Positions 38,060 through 47,289 of a stretch of DNA of 64,000 nt are shown here, one piece after another; the first letter of the stretch is position 1, and each line of letters starts with the position of its first letter. The stretch spans positions 100,710 through 164,709 of the forward strand of contig NZ_LN811367.1 in NCBI RefSeq assembly GCF_001006805.1. The letters are read 5' to 3'. The notes under the pieces are model-generated. The model was not told where the DNA came from. It ran no database searches and was given only the letters and a program-made list of their open reading frames with translations. The translations under genes and the position numbers were made by a program. This DNA comes from Microvirga massiliensis (GTDB lineage: Bacteria > Pseudomonadota > Alphaproteobacteria > Rhizobiales > Beijerinckiaceae).

Positions 38060-39487
38060 CTACACGTCGTAGTAAAGAACGAATTCGTACGGGTGAGGCC
38101 GCAGGCGGAGTTCCGCAACATCGTGCGAGCGTTTGTAGTCGAGATACATCTCGATGACATCGGTCGTGAACACGTCGCCGTTGCAGAGGAATTTGTGGTC
38201 CGCCTCGAGCGCGTCGAGGGCCTGCTCCAGCGAACCCGGAGTCGACGGGACTCTGGCCCTTTCCTGCGGCGGCAGGTCGTAAAGATTTTTGTCGAGGGGT
38301 TCGCCGGGATCGATGCGGTTCTGGATCCCGTCGAGCCCGGCCATCAGCATGGCGGCGAAGGCCAGATACGGATTGCATGCGGGGTCTGGGCAGCGGAACT
38401 CAACACGTTTTGCCTTCGGGCTCGGCGAATAGACCGGAATGCGACACGCTGCGGAACGGTTGCGCGCCGAGTAGCCGAGATTCACGGGCGCCTCGAAGCC
38501 CGGCACCAGGCGCCGATAGGAGTTGATGGTGGGAGCGCAGAGGGCGAGCAGCGCCGGCGCGTGCTTGAGCAACCCACCGATATAGAAGCGCATCAGGTCG
38601 CTCGATCCGGCATAGCCTTCGCCCGCGAAGAGAGGGCGCTCTCCCTTCCAGATGCTCTGGTGGACATGCATGCCCGAGCCGTTATCGCCGAAGAGCGGCT
38701 TCGGCATGAAGGTGGCGGTCATGCCGCGCTCGCGCGCGACGTTCTTCACCACGTATTTGTAGATCATCACGTTGTCGGCCATCCGCTTCAGCGTCGTGAA
38801 GCGCATGTCGATCTCGCCCTGCCCGCCGGTCGCGACCTCGTGGTGATGGGCTTCGACGGCGATACCGATCTGCTCGAGCGTCAGCACCATGCTGGTACGA
38901 GCATCCTGCAGGGTGTCGGCCGGCGGCACGGGAAAATAGCCTTCCTTGGGCCGGAGCTTGTGGCCGAGGCTCGGCCCGTCAGTCCTCCTCGCGGTCCAGT
39001 TCGCCTCGATGGCGTCTATTTCGTAATAGCCGTAATTCGTGGCCTGATCGTAGCTGACCTCGTTGAAGACGAAGTGCTCGAGCTCGGGGCCGAAATAGGC
39101 CCTGTCGCCGGCCCCGGTGCTGGTCAGATAGGTCTCGGCTTTCTGCGCGATATGGCGAGGGTCCCGCGCGTAGGGCTGACCGGTGATGGGGTCGACGACA
39201 TCGCAGATCAGGACGAGTGTCTGCGCCTCGCTGAATGGGTCCAGGAACGCCGTCGTCGGATCCGGAACGACCAGCATGTCGCTTTCCTGGATCTCCTGAA
39301 AGCCGCGGATGGACGAGCCGTCGAAGCCGACGCCCTCCGTGAAGCTGTCGAGGTCGAGCGCCGCGCACGGCACCGAGAAGTGCTGCCACAGACCGGGGAG
39401 GTCCGTGAAGCGAAGATCGATCATGACGATGTCATTGTCCTTGATGGTCTGAAGGACCTGATCGGGCGTCTCGAGAGTGTAGGCCAT
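38060..39487 (-). CDS. glnA: Glutamine synthetase type I
   Basis: 475 residues from the ATG at 39487 (upstream GGAGGAGACGCCG). It shows all GSI signatures: beta-grasp start DLRFTDLPGLWQHFS, GVGFDGSSIRGFQ, active-site FGPELEHFVFNEV, ATP site MPKPLFGDNGSGMHVHQS, and RSAACRIPVYSPSPKAKRVE. Tyr in KNLYDLPP marks the adenylylation site used by GlnE to shut the enzyme down. It condenses ammonia and glutamate with ATP. No glnB lies upstream, which suggests this is not the main glnBA copy but a second GSI; that is inference. The gene ends in TAG after the invariant FVLYYDV, which proves TAG is a normal stop here. Confidence 0.96.
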   Translation of the reverse strand: MAYTLETPDQVLQTIKDNDIVMIDLRFTDLPGLWQHFSVPCAALDLDSFTEGVGFDGSSIRGFQEIQESDMLVVPDPTTAFLDPFSEAQTLVLICDVVDPITGQPYARDPRHIAQKAETYLTSTGAGDRAYFGPELEHFVFNEVSYDQATNYGYYEIDAIEANWTARRTDGPSLGHKLRPKEGYFPVPPADTLQDARTSMVLTLEQIGIAVEAHHHEVATGGQGEIDMRFTTLKRMADNVMIYKYVVKNVARERGMTATFMPKPLFGDNGSGMHVHQSIWKGERPLFAGEGYAGSSDLMRFYIGGLLKHAPALLALCAPTINSYRRLVPGFEAPVNLGYSARNRSAACRIPVYSPSPKAKRVEFRCPDPACNPYLAFAAMLMAGLDGIQNRIDPGEPLDKNLYDLPPQERARVPSTPGSLEQALDALEADHKFLCNGDVFTTDVIEMYLDYKRSHDVAELRLRPHPYEFVLYYDV

Positions 39488-39612
39488 CGGCGTCTCCTCC
39501 GTCCGGAGCAGAGGCTGGCCGGCGAGGCTCTCCGACCAGCCGAGCGTTTCTGTCCTGAGCGCACAGCCGGCCGGAGCTTGTAACCGGAGCTCCGGTGCTG
39601 CTGCGTCGACTC

Positions 39613-40083
39613 TCAGTCGATGCTGCTGAACGAGCCGTGCCGGGCCTGGTCGTTGATCCGTGTGAACTCGGCCTGACTCATCCGCAGCAGCGTGGCGTGA
39701 TCGCCGGCCTCGAGATAGAGTTCCGGCTGCCGATCGATGCTGGTATCGATGATCACATCCAGCCCATAGCAGGCGCCGACCGGCGGGACGGCGCCGCGGG
39801 CGCAATCCTGGAACACCTCGGCGGTCTCGTCCTCGCTGGCCAGCGCCACGCGATCGCCGAGATCGGTCTTGAGATCCGACAGCCGCACATGGTGCGACGC
39901 GGGCAGAACGGCGAGCCAGTAGCCTTGCCGATCCCTCAGGAGAATGCCCTTTGCCAAGCGGTCCAGCGGAACGTGAGAGGTTTCCGCGGTGTGTGCCGAA
40001 GACTCAGTCAGTTCATGCACCAGCACGTCGTATGTGACATTATGGTCAAACAAGTATTTCTGAAGCATGGGGGCAATGGCCAT
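39613..40083 (-). CDS. YbaK/EbsC-type aminoacyl-tRNA deacylase
   Basis: 156 residues from the ATG at 40083, after AGGAGGCCGAC. It has the YbaK fold: LQKYLFDHNVTYDVLVHELT at the start, the conserved lysine in LAKGILLRD, LPASHHVRLSDLKTDLG, and DCARGAVPPVGACYGL. Such proteins clear mischarged tRNAs in trans (ProX, YbaK, related). The exact tRNA specificity cannot be read from the sequence. It lies 125 bases upstream of glnA in the same direction. Confidence 0.88.
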   Translation of the reverse strand: MAIAPMLQKYLFDHNVTYDVLVHELTESSAHTAETSHVPLDRLAKGILLRDRQGYWLAVLPASHHVRLSDLKTDLGDRVALASEDETAEVFQDCARGAVPPVGACYGLDVIIDTSIDRQPELYLEAGDHATLLRMSQAEFTRINDQARHGSFSSID

Positions 40084-40213
40084 GTCGGCCTCCTGCAATG
40101 TTTGCATGGCGGCAGACAGGTCGCCATTGGAATGGCGGCCTCTGCCCAACCGTGCCGATGTTGCGCCACCCCTCGGTTCTCGCGACACCGAGCATCGGAT
40201 CGCTCATTCCGTA

Positions 40214-40507
40214 TCAGCCCATCGAGCCGAGAAGTTGCCGGTAGGCGTCCTCGGGGAAAGCCTTCAGGGTTCGCGTTCGAATGTTGCCGAGCATGCCGGT
40301 CTGCAGGATGAATTTCGCCACCGCGGTATCATCGGGAGCCTCGAGAACGGCGATGATGTCGTAATCGCCCATGGTGAGATAGAAGGACTTGAACTCTCCC
40401 CCGAGGTCCTTCAGCACCTGCTTCGCCGCATCGAAACGACGGGGCGATTCCTTGGCGCTCTTGATCCCTTGATCCGTCCAGTTCGCGAGCATGATATAGG
40501 TCGCCAC
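40214..40507 (-). CDS. GYD-domain protein
   Basis: 97 residues from a GTG start at 40507 after AGGAGATGTGCC; the longer ATG frame upstream has no ribosome site. The sequence TYIMLANWTDQGIKSAKES, then FYLTMGDYDIIAVLEAPDD and the GNIRTRTLKAFPED end match the GYD family (named for the G-D/Y-D motif), a small dimeric ferredoxin-like fold of unknown function. It lies upstream of the YbaK-type gene and may share its transcript. Confidence 0.9.
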   Translation of the reverse strand: MATYIMLANWTDQGIKSAKESPRRFDAAKQVLKDLGGEFKSFYLTMGDYDIIAVLEAPDDTAVAKFILQTGMLGNIRTRTLKAFPEDAYRQLLGSMG

Positions 40508-40686
40508 GGCACATCTCCTTCGGAATGCCCCCGAAGCCCGCCGTCGCCCAAAATGGACCTGCACTCCAGCCTGCCCGACCGCCTCCGGATTTGCCGCCGA
40601 CTGGGGCATGGCCACTGGATTTGAGCTATCGAGAGAATGGACCTCTCGGAGTGTCCTCGCAAGTGGCTTGGCGGTGGTGTGCAATC

Positions 40687-41274
40687 TCACCGCCAGCGTG
40701 CAAGCCGCCTGCGCACTTTCGCCAGGAACCGGTTACGCTGGAGCGCCGTGCAATGATCCATGTTCGGCAGGCCGAGCCACTCCAATCTGCAGTTCCGAGC
40801 GCAGAGGGTCTTCAGCCCGTATTTGAACAGGCGCCAATCCGGCCACCCAACGAGCCACAGAAGCCAGCGCGGCGAGCCATAGGTCGTGATCACACCGATC
40901 CGCCGGATGTTCGAGAGCTGCGGCTGCAGCACTCTGCGCCCGCCGAGGCGGAAGGCGACGCCCGGTACCCAGACCCGGTCGAGCCAGCCCTTGAGCATGG
41001 CCGGGAGCCCGAACCACCACGTCGGATAGACGAGCAGCAACGCGTCGGCGCGCTGCAGCGACGCGACATGGCTCTCGATCTCATCTCGGTTGGTGTCCTC
41101 GTCGTAGTAGCGCCCGCGCTCCTCGGCACTCAGAGCCGGTGAGAACCCTTCGGCGTAAAGATCCCGAGCCTCCACCCCGTGGCCAGTAGATTCGAGCGCG
41201 CTCACGGCAGCATCGCGCAGGGCCGCACAGAAGCTGTCGGCGCGCGGATGACAGTAGATGAGCAGCACGCGCAT
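40687..41274 (-). CDS. NAD(P)H:quinone oxidoreductase, flavodoxin fold
   Basis: 195 residues from MRVLLIYCHPRADSFCAAL after AAGGATCAC. The FMN/FAD-binding P-loop region YCHPRADSF, then ALLLVYPTWWFGLPAMLKGWLDRV and a GG-R-R-VL flavin loop are typical of the MdaB/KefF/NQO1-type family, which passes two electrons from NAD(P)H to quinones. The C-terminus (GLPNMDHCTALQRNRFL) is diverged. It lies alone; an alternative start 11 codons earlier is possible. Confidence 0.88.
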   Translation of the reverse strand: MRVLLIYCHPRADSFCAALRDAAVSALESTGHGVEARDLYAEGFSPALSAEERGRYYDEDTNRDEIESHVASLQRADALLLVYPTWWFGLPAMLKGWLDRVWVPGVAFRLGGRRVLQPQLSNIRRIGVITTYGSPRWLLWLVGWPDWRLFKYGLKTLCARNCRLEWLGLPNMDHCTALQRNRFLAKVRRRLARWR

Positions 41275-41456
41275 GTGATCCTTCGCTCGATCATGAACAT
41301 CGGGCATACTGCCGGCTCCATCCAGCCAGCTCATCGCGCCGAAGCGTCGGAAGGCAGCTGGCAATGTTCCCGAAATTTAACCTTGAGGCACGCGGCAACC
41401 ACTCCCACCGGAACAGGGTCGCGGGCGTGCACAGCCGGAAGTCGGAGCGGAGGTGA

Positions 41457-42668
41457 TCACGAGGCGGTGCCGGAGAAGACGAGGCGTGTCCCCGTATAGG
41501 CTCTCACCAGTTTCTCCGGCATCTCCGCCTTGGCAAGTTCGTAGAATGCTTCACCGGAACAATGTAGTGGAACGACATAGGTCGGATTCGCTTCCTTCAG
41601 GGCGACGACGGTCTCGCGCAGGTAATCGGGTGGATAGGGTGCCAGATGGAAACCGCCAATCACGGCATGCACCTTGTCGATGCCCGAAACCGCTTGCGCT
41701 TGTCGCATTGCATTCACGACTCCTCGATGGCTGCACGAGGTCAGGACAATGAGGCCCCGTCCCTTCAGATTGAACGCCGTGGCGATTTCGTGCTGAAACT
41801 GATCCGGCATCACGCCCTGGGCGCGCTCCGCCTCCGTGAAGCGATCCGCATAGCAGCCCGATCCATGCGTGAAACCGAGCCGCATGGCACTCGGCGAGAG
41901 GAGCTTCTCGAAGCTCTCCTGCCGGATGCGCCCCGACGTGAATCCGTGCTCCCCAATGAGGGAGGGCTGCGGCGTCGACGTCACGGCAAGATCTGCCTTC
42001 TCGAGCGCCTCGCGATCGATCACGCCAAAGTCACCCTTTACAGGCGGCGCAGTCCACTCACGGGCGCAGAAGCAGTCTTCGCCTCCGACATGGAAAGGCA
42101 GCCTCGGTTTCAGGTGTCCCTCGTTCTGCCGAAGGAAGCCGACGAGCCCGCCGAAATGATCGTAGTGCCCGTGGCTCAACACAAGCGCGTCGAGCGCGCT
42201 CGGCTCGATGCCGAGCATCGCAAGGTTGTTGTTGAGCGCCTCCGGCGTGAAGCCAAAATCGACGAGTATCTGACGCGTCTCGTTTCCGCGGCGTGCCTCG
42301 ACATGCATGGCGAGGCCGAACTCGCTCACGAGCGTTCTGCCGGGTGGCCGGTCGGGACTGATGCCCCATCCGAAATTCTCGATGTCGAGCCCATCGAAAT
42401 TGCGGCTGGGCGCAACGGCAAACTGGTAGCTGTCGGTCACGATGCGGACGGCAACTCTGTCCAGTTCCGGAACCGAGCCCGTGAGGGATTGGGCTACCGC
42501 TGGCTTCGACTCGCCGAGGAGGCCCGCGAGAATCAGGCTGAAGACGGCAGCCCCTCCGCCGCAAACCACATCCCGCCTGTTTGGGTCATCGCAGGCGAAG
42601 GTCCGTCCCGAAGCAGCCCGCCGCACCGGCGAGGCCAGAAGGGTGGACTGAGAAAGCTCGGTTTCCAT
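41457..42668 (-). CDS. Exported MBL-fold metallohydrolase
   Basis: 403 residues. The N-terminus contains NRRDVVCGGGAAVFSLILAGLL, an Arg-Arg followed by a hydrophobic stretch and AVAQ, which fits a Tat or Sec signal placed after a 30-residue leader. The core is a metallo-beta-lactamase fold: LVLSHGHYDHFGGLVGFL carries the H-x-H-x-D-H zinc motif, with later ligands in TSCSHRGVVNAM and VIGGFHL. This arrangement is typical of the dihydropterin-phosphate synthase-like (PhnP-unrelated) MBL group. The substrate is unknown. Confidence 0.88.
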   Translation of the reverse strand: METELSQSTLLASPVRRAASGRTFACDDPNRRDVVCGGGAAVFSLILAGLLGESKPAVAQSLTGSVPELDRVAVRIVTDSYQFAVAPSRNFDGLDIENFGWGISPDRPPGRTLVSEFGLAMHVEARRGNETRQILVDFGFTPEALNNNLAMLGIEPSALDALVLSHGHYDHFGGLVGFLRQNEGHLKPRLPFHVGGEDCFCAREWTAPPVKGDFGVIDREALEKADLAVTSTPQPSLIGEHGFTSGRIRQESFEKLLSPSAMRLGFTHGSGCYADRFTEAERAQGVMPDQFQHEIATAFNLKGRGLIVLTSCSHRGVVNAMRQAQAVSGIDKVHAVIGGFHLAPYPPDYLRETVVALKEANPTYVVPLHCSGEAFYELAKAEMPEKLVRAYTGTRLVFSGTAS

Positions 42669-42740
42669 GACAGCCTCTCACCGTTGTCATGAACACATGT
42701 CGCCCAATGCAAATGGACGCCGCTCGAGGTGCGATCCTGA

Positions 42741-44072
42741 TCAATCCAGCTTCACTGCCTCGGCAGCCAGGACATAACCTCGAGCATCCTCCGGTAGAAT
42801 CTGCCGAAGCCTGACGAGTTCGTCCGCTGCAGCGGCGACGGAAGCGACGTAGGCCGCCTGATTCGGATAAAGGGTCTTCAGCTTCTCGGGCGGGAAGGGT
42901 TCGAAGCTTCCGCTGATGAAGAAGATAAAATTCCCATTCTCATGTTTCCACGCAAGGCCATTGTTGCTGCCGACCGGTGCACCGGCCGTCGAGCCGTTCT
43001 CCAACGTTCTCGGCAAATGCGGGAGCCTCACTCCGCCGAGCGCATTTCCATCTGCATCGCGCTTCGCCTTTCTGTATGGCGATCCCTGTACGTCCCGCAC
43101 GGGATCGTCCGTCAGCTCGATCAGGACGTTCGGCGGCGGCTCCGTCCCTTCGATCCAGGCTTCCATATTGACGAGCGCAGCGCGCAGCGCAGGACCGAAA
43201 TCGACCGGGCTCTGCTCGGGCATTCCGGACTGGCGAAAGTCCGCCGCGCTGGCGGGAATATGCGAGACCCCGGCAACCTCGATAACACGGTAGTCCGGGC
43301 GGTCGGCGCGCTCTTCGAACCCTCCGGACTCGACATCCGTCTCCGTCGCGAAGATTATGACCTTTCCACCATCAGCCACCGCGCCCGGGCAGCGCTTTCC
43401 CTTCTGCACGATCAGATCGCGGCAACTGCCACCGGCTCCGCCGACCAGACTACCATCGAAGGCTGGGCGGCCGGAACGGGTGTTATACTTGTCCGCGTGC
43501 CAACCGCGGAGCAGCTCGCCCGTCTGCGAGAAGCCATAGGCGATGATGGTCTTCACGGGCGGCGGTCCGTCCGCCATATACCGGGCAGAGTTACGTGCGA
43601 GTTCACCGGCATCTCCAATGATCGTGTAGCCGTCGGCAGGCGCGGCAATCGATCCGGTCTTGAGCGCTTCGATGGCAGCCTTGTCCCAGATGGGAGCCAC
43701 ATAGGACCGACCGCCCCCGAACAGGAATGCATCGCCCATGTGAATGCGCGCCAGCGGAAGCGCGCGACCGCCGATCACCCACTGTGCTCTCCCGATCGTT
43801 GCGGTGTTCACGATGTCCACCACGGCCACGCCACTATGGTCGGCCGGACTCGTCGGAAAGGCCAGAGTGACGGGCACGGAGTAAGGCCCTCCTGGTGCCC
43901 TGCCCTCCATCGTGGCGTCGATTTCCCGATATGCCTTTCCGCCGAACGGCCCGATATCCTTGGCCGAGGTGACGGTGACTTTCGTGATTTCGGCACGCCC
44001 GGGAGGCGCTATGACGAAGACCAGACTCGATGCGACACCGGCGACGAGGCTCTGTGCGATACGGAATTGCAT
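42741..44072 (-). CDS. Exported alpha/beta-hydrolase-domain protein (Abhydrolase_10 type)
   Basis: 443 residues. A signal peptide (AQSLVAGVASSLVFVIAPPGRA) is followed by a large exported hydrolase: YREIDATMEGRAPGGPYSVP, the nucleophile elbow IIAYGFSQTGELLRGW, FDGSLVGGAGGSC, and IEVAGVSHIPA near the catalytic His. This pattern fits the alpha/beta-hydrolase domain family found in bacterial exported proteins; most members are uncharacterised. It lies 72 bases after the MBL-fold gene start in the same direction, so the two may be co-transcribed. Confidence 0.82.
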   Translation of the reverse strand: MQFRIAQSLVAGVASSLVFVIAPPGRAEITKVTVTSAKDIGPFGGKAYREIDATMEGRAPGGPYSVPVTLAFPTSPADHSGVAVVDIVNTATIGRAQWVIGGRALPLARIHMGDAFLFGGGRSYVAPIWDKAAIEALKTGSIAAPADGYTIIGDAGELARNSARYMADGPPPVKTIIAYGFSQTGELLRGWHADKYNTRSGRPAFDGSLVGGAGGSCRDLIVQKGKRCPGAVADGGKVIIFATETDVESGGFEERADRPDYRVIEVAGVSHIPASAADFRQSGMPEQSPVDFGPALRAALVNMEAWIEGTEPPPNVLIELTDDPVRDVQGSPYRKAKRDADGNALGGVRLPHLPRTLENGSTAGAPVGSNNGLAWKHENGNFIFFISGSFEPFPPEKLKTLYPNQAAYVASVAAAADELVRLRQILPEDARGYVLAAEAVKLD

Positions 44073-44444
44073 CTCGATCCTCCATTGCTGTTGCGTCGGA
44101 GGGACCCTGGACCGGCTGGGAAGAAGCTTGGCAGCGAAGCGTGTACGTGAACGGTCGATACGGAAAAGAGAATCGTTAAATGCCGATCCCGCTTACGCCG
44201 CCCCAGCCGGTCGCCCTCTGCTGGCAGGTGCGACAGCGCTTGAGAATAATACACCTGTCTCTCGACAAGCGCGAGCGCGACGACCAACGGTTCTCATTCC
44301 GGCTCGCTGCGGTGCGTCTATGATGCGATGATGCCGATCTCTTCCAGCTGCAAAGCGTGGAATACACACCCTTTCGGCGGACCCAAGTGTCAACCATCGG
44401 GCAGGCCAGCTATAGTCGCGTAATTGCCAAACGGGAGGGTGGTC
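44073..44444. other. Divergent promoter region, no gene
   Basis: 372 bases between the minus-strand hydrolase and the plus-strand beta-lactamase-like gene. Both promoters must lie here, but I cannot place them with confidence, and no repeat or small gene stands out. Confidence 0.45.
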
Positions 44445-46034
44445 GTGGCTGACACATCCGAGCAAGGTACTCGGCGTACCCGCTTCTCCAGTCTCAGCTT
44501 TTGTCTTTTCCTGGCTCTACTGGCGTCCCTCGCGCCGCTTGCTGCGCGTGGTCAATCCTTCGAGCATGTGAACAAAGAAAAGCTGACGGCCGCTCTGCCC
44601 ACGCTGGAGGAGATGGCGCAGCGCATGGTCGACGAGGACAGGGTGCCGGGCCTGTCGATCGCTGTCGTCTATCAGAATGAGGTCGTTTACCTGAACGGCT
44701 TCGGCGTACGGGAAGAAGGCAAGGACGTGCCGGTCGATGCCGACACGGTCTTTCAGCTTGCCTCGTTCTCCAAGCCGATGGCGTCGACCGTCGTCGCGGC
44801 CATCGTGAGTGATGGTCAAGCGAGCTGGGATTCGCGCATCGCCGACATCGATCCGATCTTCCAACTCTACGAGGCTTATCCGACTCAGCAGGTCACCGTC
44901 CGTGACCTTTTCAACCATCGCAGCGGGCTGCCCGGAGACGCCGGAAACGAGCTCGAGGAACTCGGCTATGACCGCAGCACGATTCTGCACCGTCTCCGGC
45001 AGGTCAAGCCGGCGAGCAGTTTCCGCTCAGCCTACTCCTACAGCAATTTCGGCCTCACCGAGGGTGCGGTTGCCGCTGCGAAGGCGGCGGGCATGAGCTG
45101 GGAGGATGCCGCCGAGGCGAAGCTCTACAAGCCGCTCGGCATGACCTCGACCAGCTCACGGTATGCGGATTTCGTCTCGCGCGAGAATCGCGCCACTCTC
45201 CACGCACAACTCGACGCCCGATGGCGGCCGCTCGCGAAGCGCGATCCCGACGCGCAGTCGCCAGCCGGCGGGGTCAGTTCCAGCGCACGCGACCTCGCGG
45301 CTTGGATGCGGCTCGAACTCGGCAAGGGCCAATATGATGGCAAGCAGTTGATCGACGCGGACGCGATCGGCGAGACGCATCTGCCGCTCATGCAGCGCGG
45401 GAAACACCCCATCACCGGAGCACCGGTTTTCTACGGCCTCGGTTGGAACGTGGAGTATGGCCGCTATGGAGAGGTCTGGGGTCATGCCGGCGCCTTCAGC
45501 ATGGGCGCACGCACGCTCGTCAGCCTGCTTCCGGCGGAGCAACTCGGCATCGTGGTTCTCTCCAACGCCTTCCCGACCGGTGTGCCCGAAAGCCTCGCAG
45601 ATACCTTCTTCGACCTCGTGATGTCGGGAATGACGACCCGCGATTGGGTTGCGGACTGGGACAGCCTCTATGGTCAGCTCTTCGGGCCGGCTATCGAAGC
45701 AGCGATCCAGCGCTACAGCACACCGCCTACTTCACGACTGCCCGCGCTGCCATTGTCGGCTTATGCCGGGACCTACGCCAATCCGTATATCGGCGAAGCC
45801 GTGGTCGTCGAAAAGGACGGAAGGCTCGAAATCCGGCTCGGGCCGGACGGCAAGAGGGCCTTTCCGCTAAGCCATTTCGATCGCGACCTGTTCACTTATC
45901 ACCCGTCCCCCGAGATGCCGACCATGCCGGCTGCGATCACGTTCGAGATTGGGCCGGACCAGAAGGCGATTGGGGTCAAGATCGATGACCTGAACGCGCT
46001 CGGACTCGGCGTACTCAAGCGCACCGGCGGCTGA
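44445..46034 (+). CDS. Exported serine hydrolase, class C beta-lactamase/penicillin-binding fold
   Basis: 529 residues from a GTG at 44445, six bases after GGGAGG. A signal peptide (SFCLFLALLASLAPLAARG) is followed by a serine beta-lactamase-like domain with all three catalytic motifs: SFSK (Ser107, Lys110), the Y-S-N of YSYSNFG, and HAG (WGHAGAFSMGARTLV) in place of K-T-G. The HxG form is usual for esterase/peptidase members such as EstB and D-aminopeptidase rather than true beta-lactamases. A C-terminal lipocalin-like or beta-rich domain of about 130 residues follows (LSAYAGTYANPYIGEAVVVE). It is probably a periplasmic peptidase or esterase. Confidence 0.9.
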   Translation: MADTSEQGTRRTRFSSLSFCLFLALLASLAPLAARGQSFEHVNKEKLTAALPTLEEMAQRMVDEDRVPGLSIAVVYQNEVVYLNGFGVREEGKDVPVDADTVFQLASFSKPMASTVVAAIVSDGQASWDSRIADIDPIFQLYEAYPTQQVTVRDLFNHRSGLPGDAGNELEELGYDRSTILHRLRQVKPASSFRSAYSYSNFGLTEGAVAAAKAAGMSWEDAAEAKLYKPLGMTSTSSRYADFVSRENRATLHAQLDARWRPLAKRDPDAQSPAGGVSSSARDLAAWMRLELGKGQYDGKQLIDADAIGETHLPLMQRGKHPITGAPVFYGLGWNVEYGRYGEVWGHAGAFSMGARTLVSLLPAEQLGIVVLSNAFPTGVPESLADTFFDLVMSGMTTRDWVADWDSLYGQLFGPAIEAAIQRYSTPPTSRLPALPLSAYAGTYANPYIGEAVVVEKDGRLEIRLGPDGKRAFPLSHFDRDLFTYHPSPEMPTMPAAITFEIGPDQKAIGVKIDDLNALGLGVLKRTGG

Positions 46035-46111
46035 TCCATTACTCCACTGTGGGCAGAAGTTCTCCGATAGGGAGATCATCATGAGGTGGATATCGTCGCA
46101 CCCACCGCGCC

Positions 46112-46380
46112 GCTGCGAACCGCAGGCGGAGTAATTCATTCTGAGCCAGAGACCTGGATTGCTTCACTTCGTTCGCAATGACGAGGTGGGCGTGAGGGAG
46201 CGAAGAGAGCGTCTGGAGACGGAATCGTGCCGGACCCACTCCTGTCCTTGCGCGCCGCAGGCGCGATGCACTGGCTCTCCCATTGTACTGCCGTCCTTGC
46301 GAGCCGCAGGCGAAGCAATCTACCCGTCGACGGACGCGCTGCTGGATTGCCTCACTTCGCAATGACGAGGAGGATGTGAG
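46112..46380. repeat. Intergenic inverted-repeat element, copy C (double)
   Basis: Two units lie in tandem. A worn left arm at 46112-46137 pairs with GGATTGCTTCACTTCGTTCG-CAATGACG at 46156-46183. A clear left arm CGTCCTTGCGAGCCGCAGGC-GAAGCAATC at 46290-46318 pairs with a shortened right arm GGATTGCCTCACTTCG-CAATGACG at 46342-46365. Each right arm is followed by a GAGG(A/T)GG..GTGAGG flank, as in the copies at 5.1 and 53.7 kb. Confidence 0.85.
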
Positions 46381-46451
46381 GAGGGCACAGTGCAAAGACT
46401 CACGCGCGATCAACGCACCGCGAATCCTTCACGCACGACTCCCGCCCCTTC

Positions 46452-47084
46452 TCATCCAGCCAATACAGCATCCATCTCTCGCGTCCGGCGATCCATGCTG
46501 CCCAGCGGTGGGCGCAGCATCGGTGTAATCGGCGGAGACGTGCCGACTTGAATGGTGCCGAGCACTTCGAAGCCGTGGCGCTGATAAAGCGAGATGTTCA
46601 CCGGGTTCGAGGATTCGAGATAGGCCGGCGTGCCGTCGTCGTCGCAGAGCCAGAGAAGGTATTCGAGCAGGGCCGCGCCATAGCCGTTGCGCTGCCGGGT
46701 TGGATCGACGCCGATCAGCGGAAGATGCCAGTGCGGCTCGTCGGGATGGTAGCGCCCCATCTGATCGAAGACGACGAAGAGGGATTCCTGATCGCGCTCC
46801 GGAACGGTGCGCTGGATGAGATTGGTCACGGCCTCGTCATCCGGGTGCACTCCCGGCGGAAGCCACATCGCGGCCCCCAGAGCGTCTTGCGTCAGGTGAG
46901 CGGTCCCATAGTCGAAGGCCCGCCCGCCGAAGGCCTGCACGAACTCGGAAAAATTCCGGAGATATCGCTCGGGTTCAGGATACATCCAACGTGCAGCAGG
47001 ATCCGTGCTGAACGCGAGCACGAGGGTATCGATGACCCGCCTCTCGTCACCGGATCTGGCTGCTCTGACCTGCGGTGCTTTCAT
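46452..47084 (-). CDS. GNAT-family N-acetyltransferase
   Basis: 210 residues. The acetyl-CoA loop is LPLIGVDPTRQRNGYGAALL, which matches the Q/R-x-x-G-x-G/A motif, followed by PAYLESSNPVNISLYQRHGFEVL, the usual fourth strand and helix. Substrate unknown. Both flanks are intergenic, so it is a single-gene unit, divergent from the CPBP protease gene. Confidence 0.92.
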   Translation of the reverse strand: MKAPQVRAARSGDERRVIDTLVLAFSTDPAARWMYPEPERYLRNFSEFVQAFGGRAFDYGTAHLTQDALGAAMWLPPGVHPDDEAVTNLIQRTVPERDQESLFVVFDQMGRYHPDEPHWHLPLIGVDPTRQRNGYGAALLEYLLWLCDDDGTPAYLESSNPVNISLYQRHGFEVLGTIQVGTSPPITPMLRPPLGSMDRRTREMDAVLAG

Positions 47085-47289
47085 GGCCTCGCTCCGCGGT
47101 TTCCGAAGTAAACTCGGAAGGCGAGTTATGAGCGGCTTCGACGCGTGTTTCCGTGCGAGAGGTCACATACGACAGATCGGCGGAACTCTCCCGTGCCGCT
47201 CTGAGCGAGAACTGCTCCTCCCGGCCCCGCCGAGGGACGTCGCCCGGAGCCCCTATCGATTCACCTCGGGGTCGGGCTACACGGGCTGC

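Noticed and set aside
38060..38062. Idea that TAG has been reassigned to an amino acid in this organism
   Set aside because: glnA ends in TAG exactly after its invariant FVLYYDV tail, and several other complete genes also end in TAG; only local suppression or mutation remains possible.
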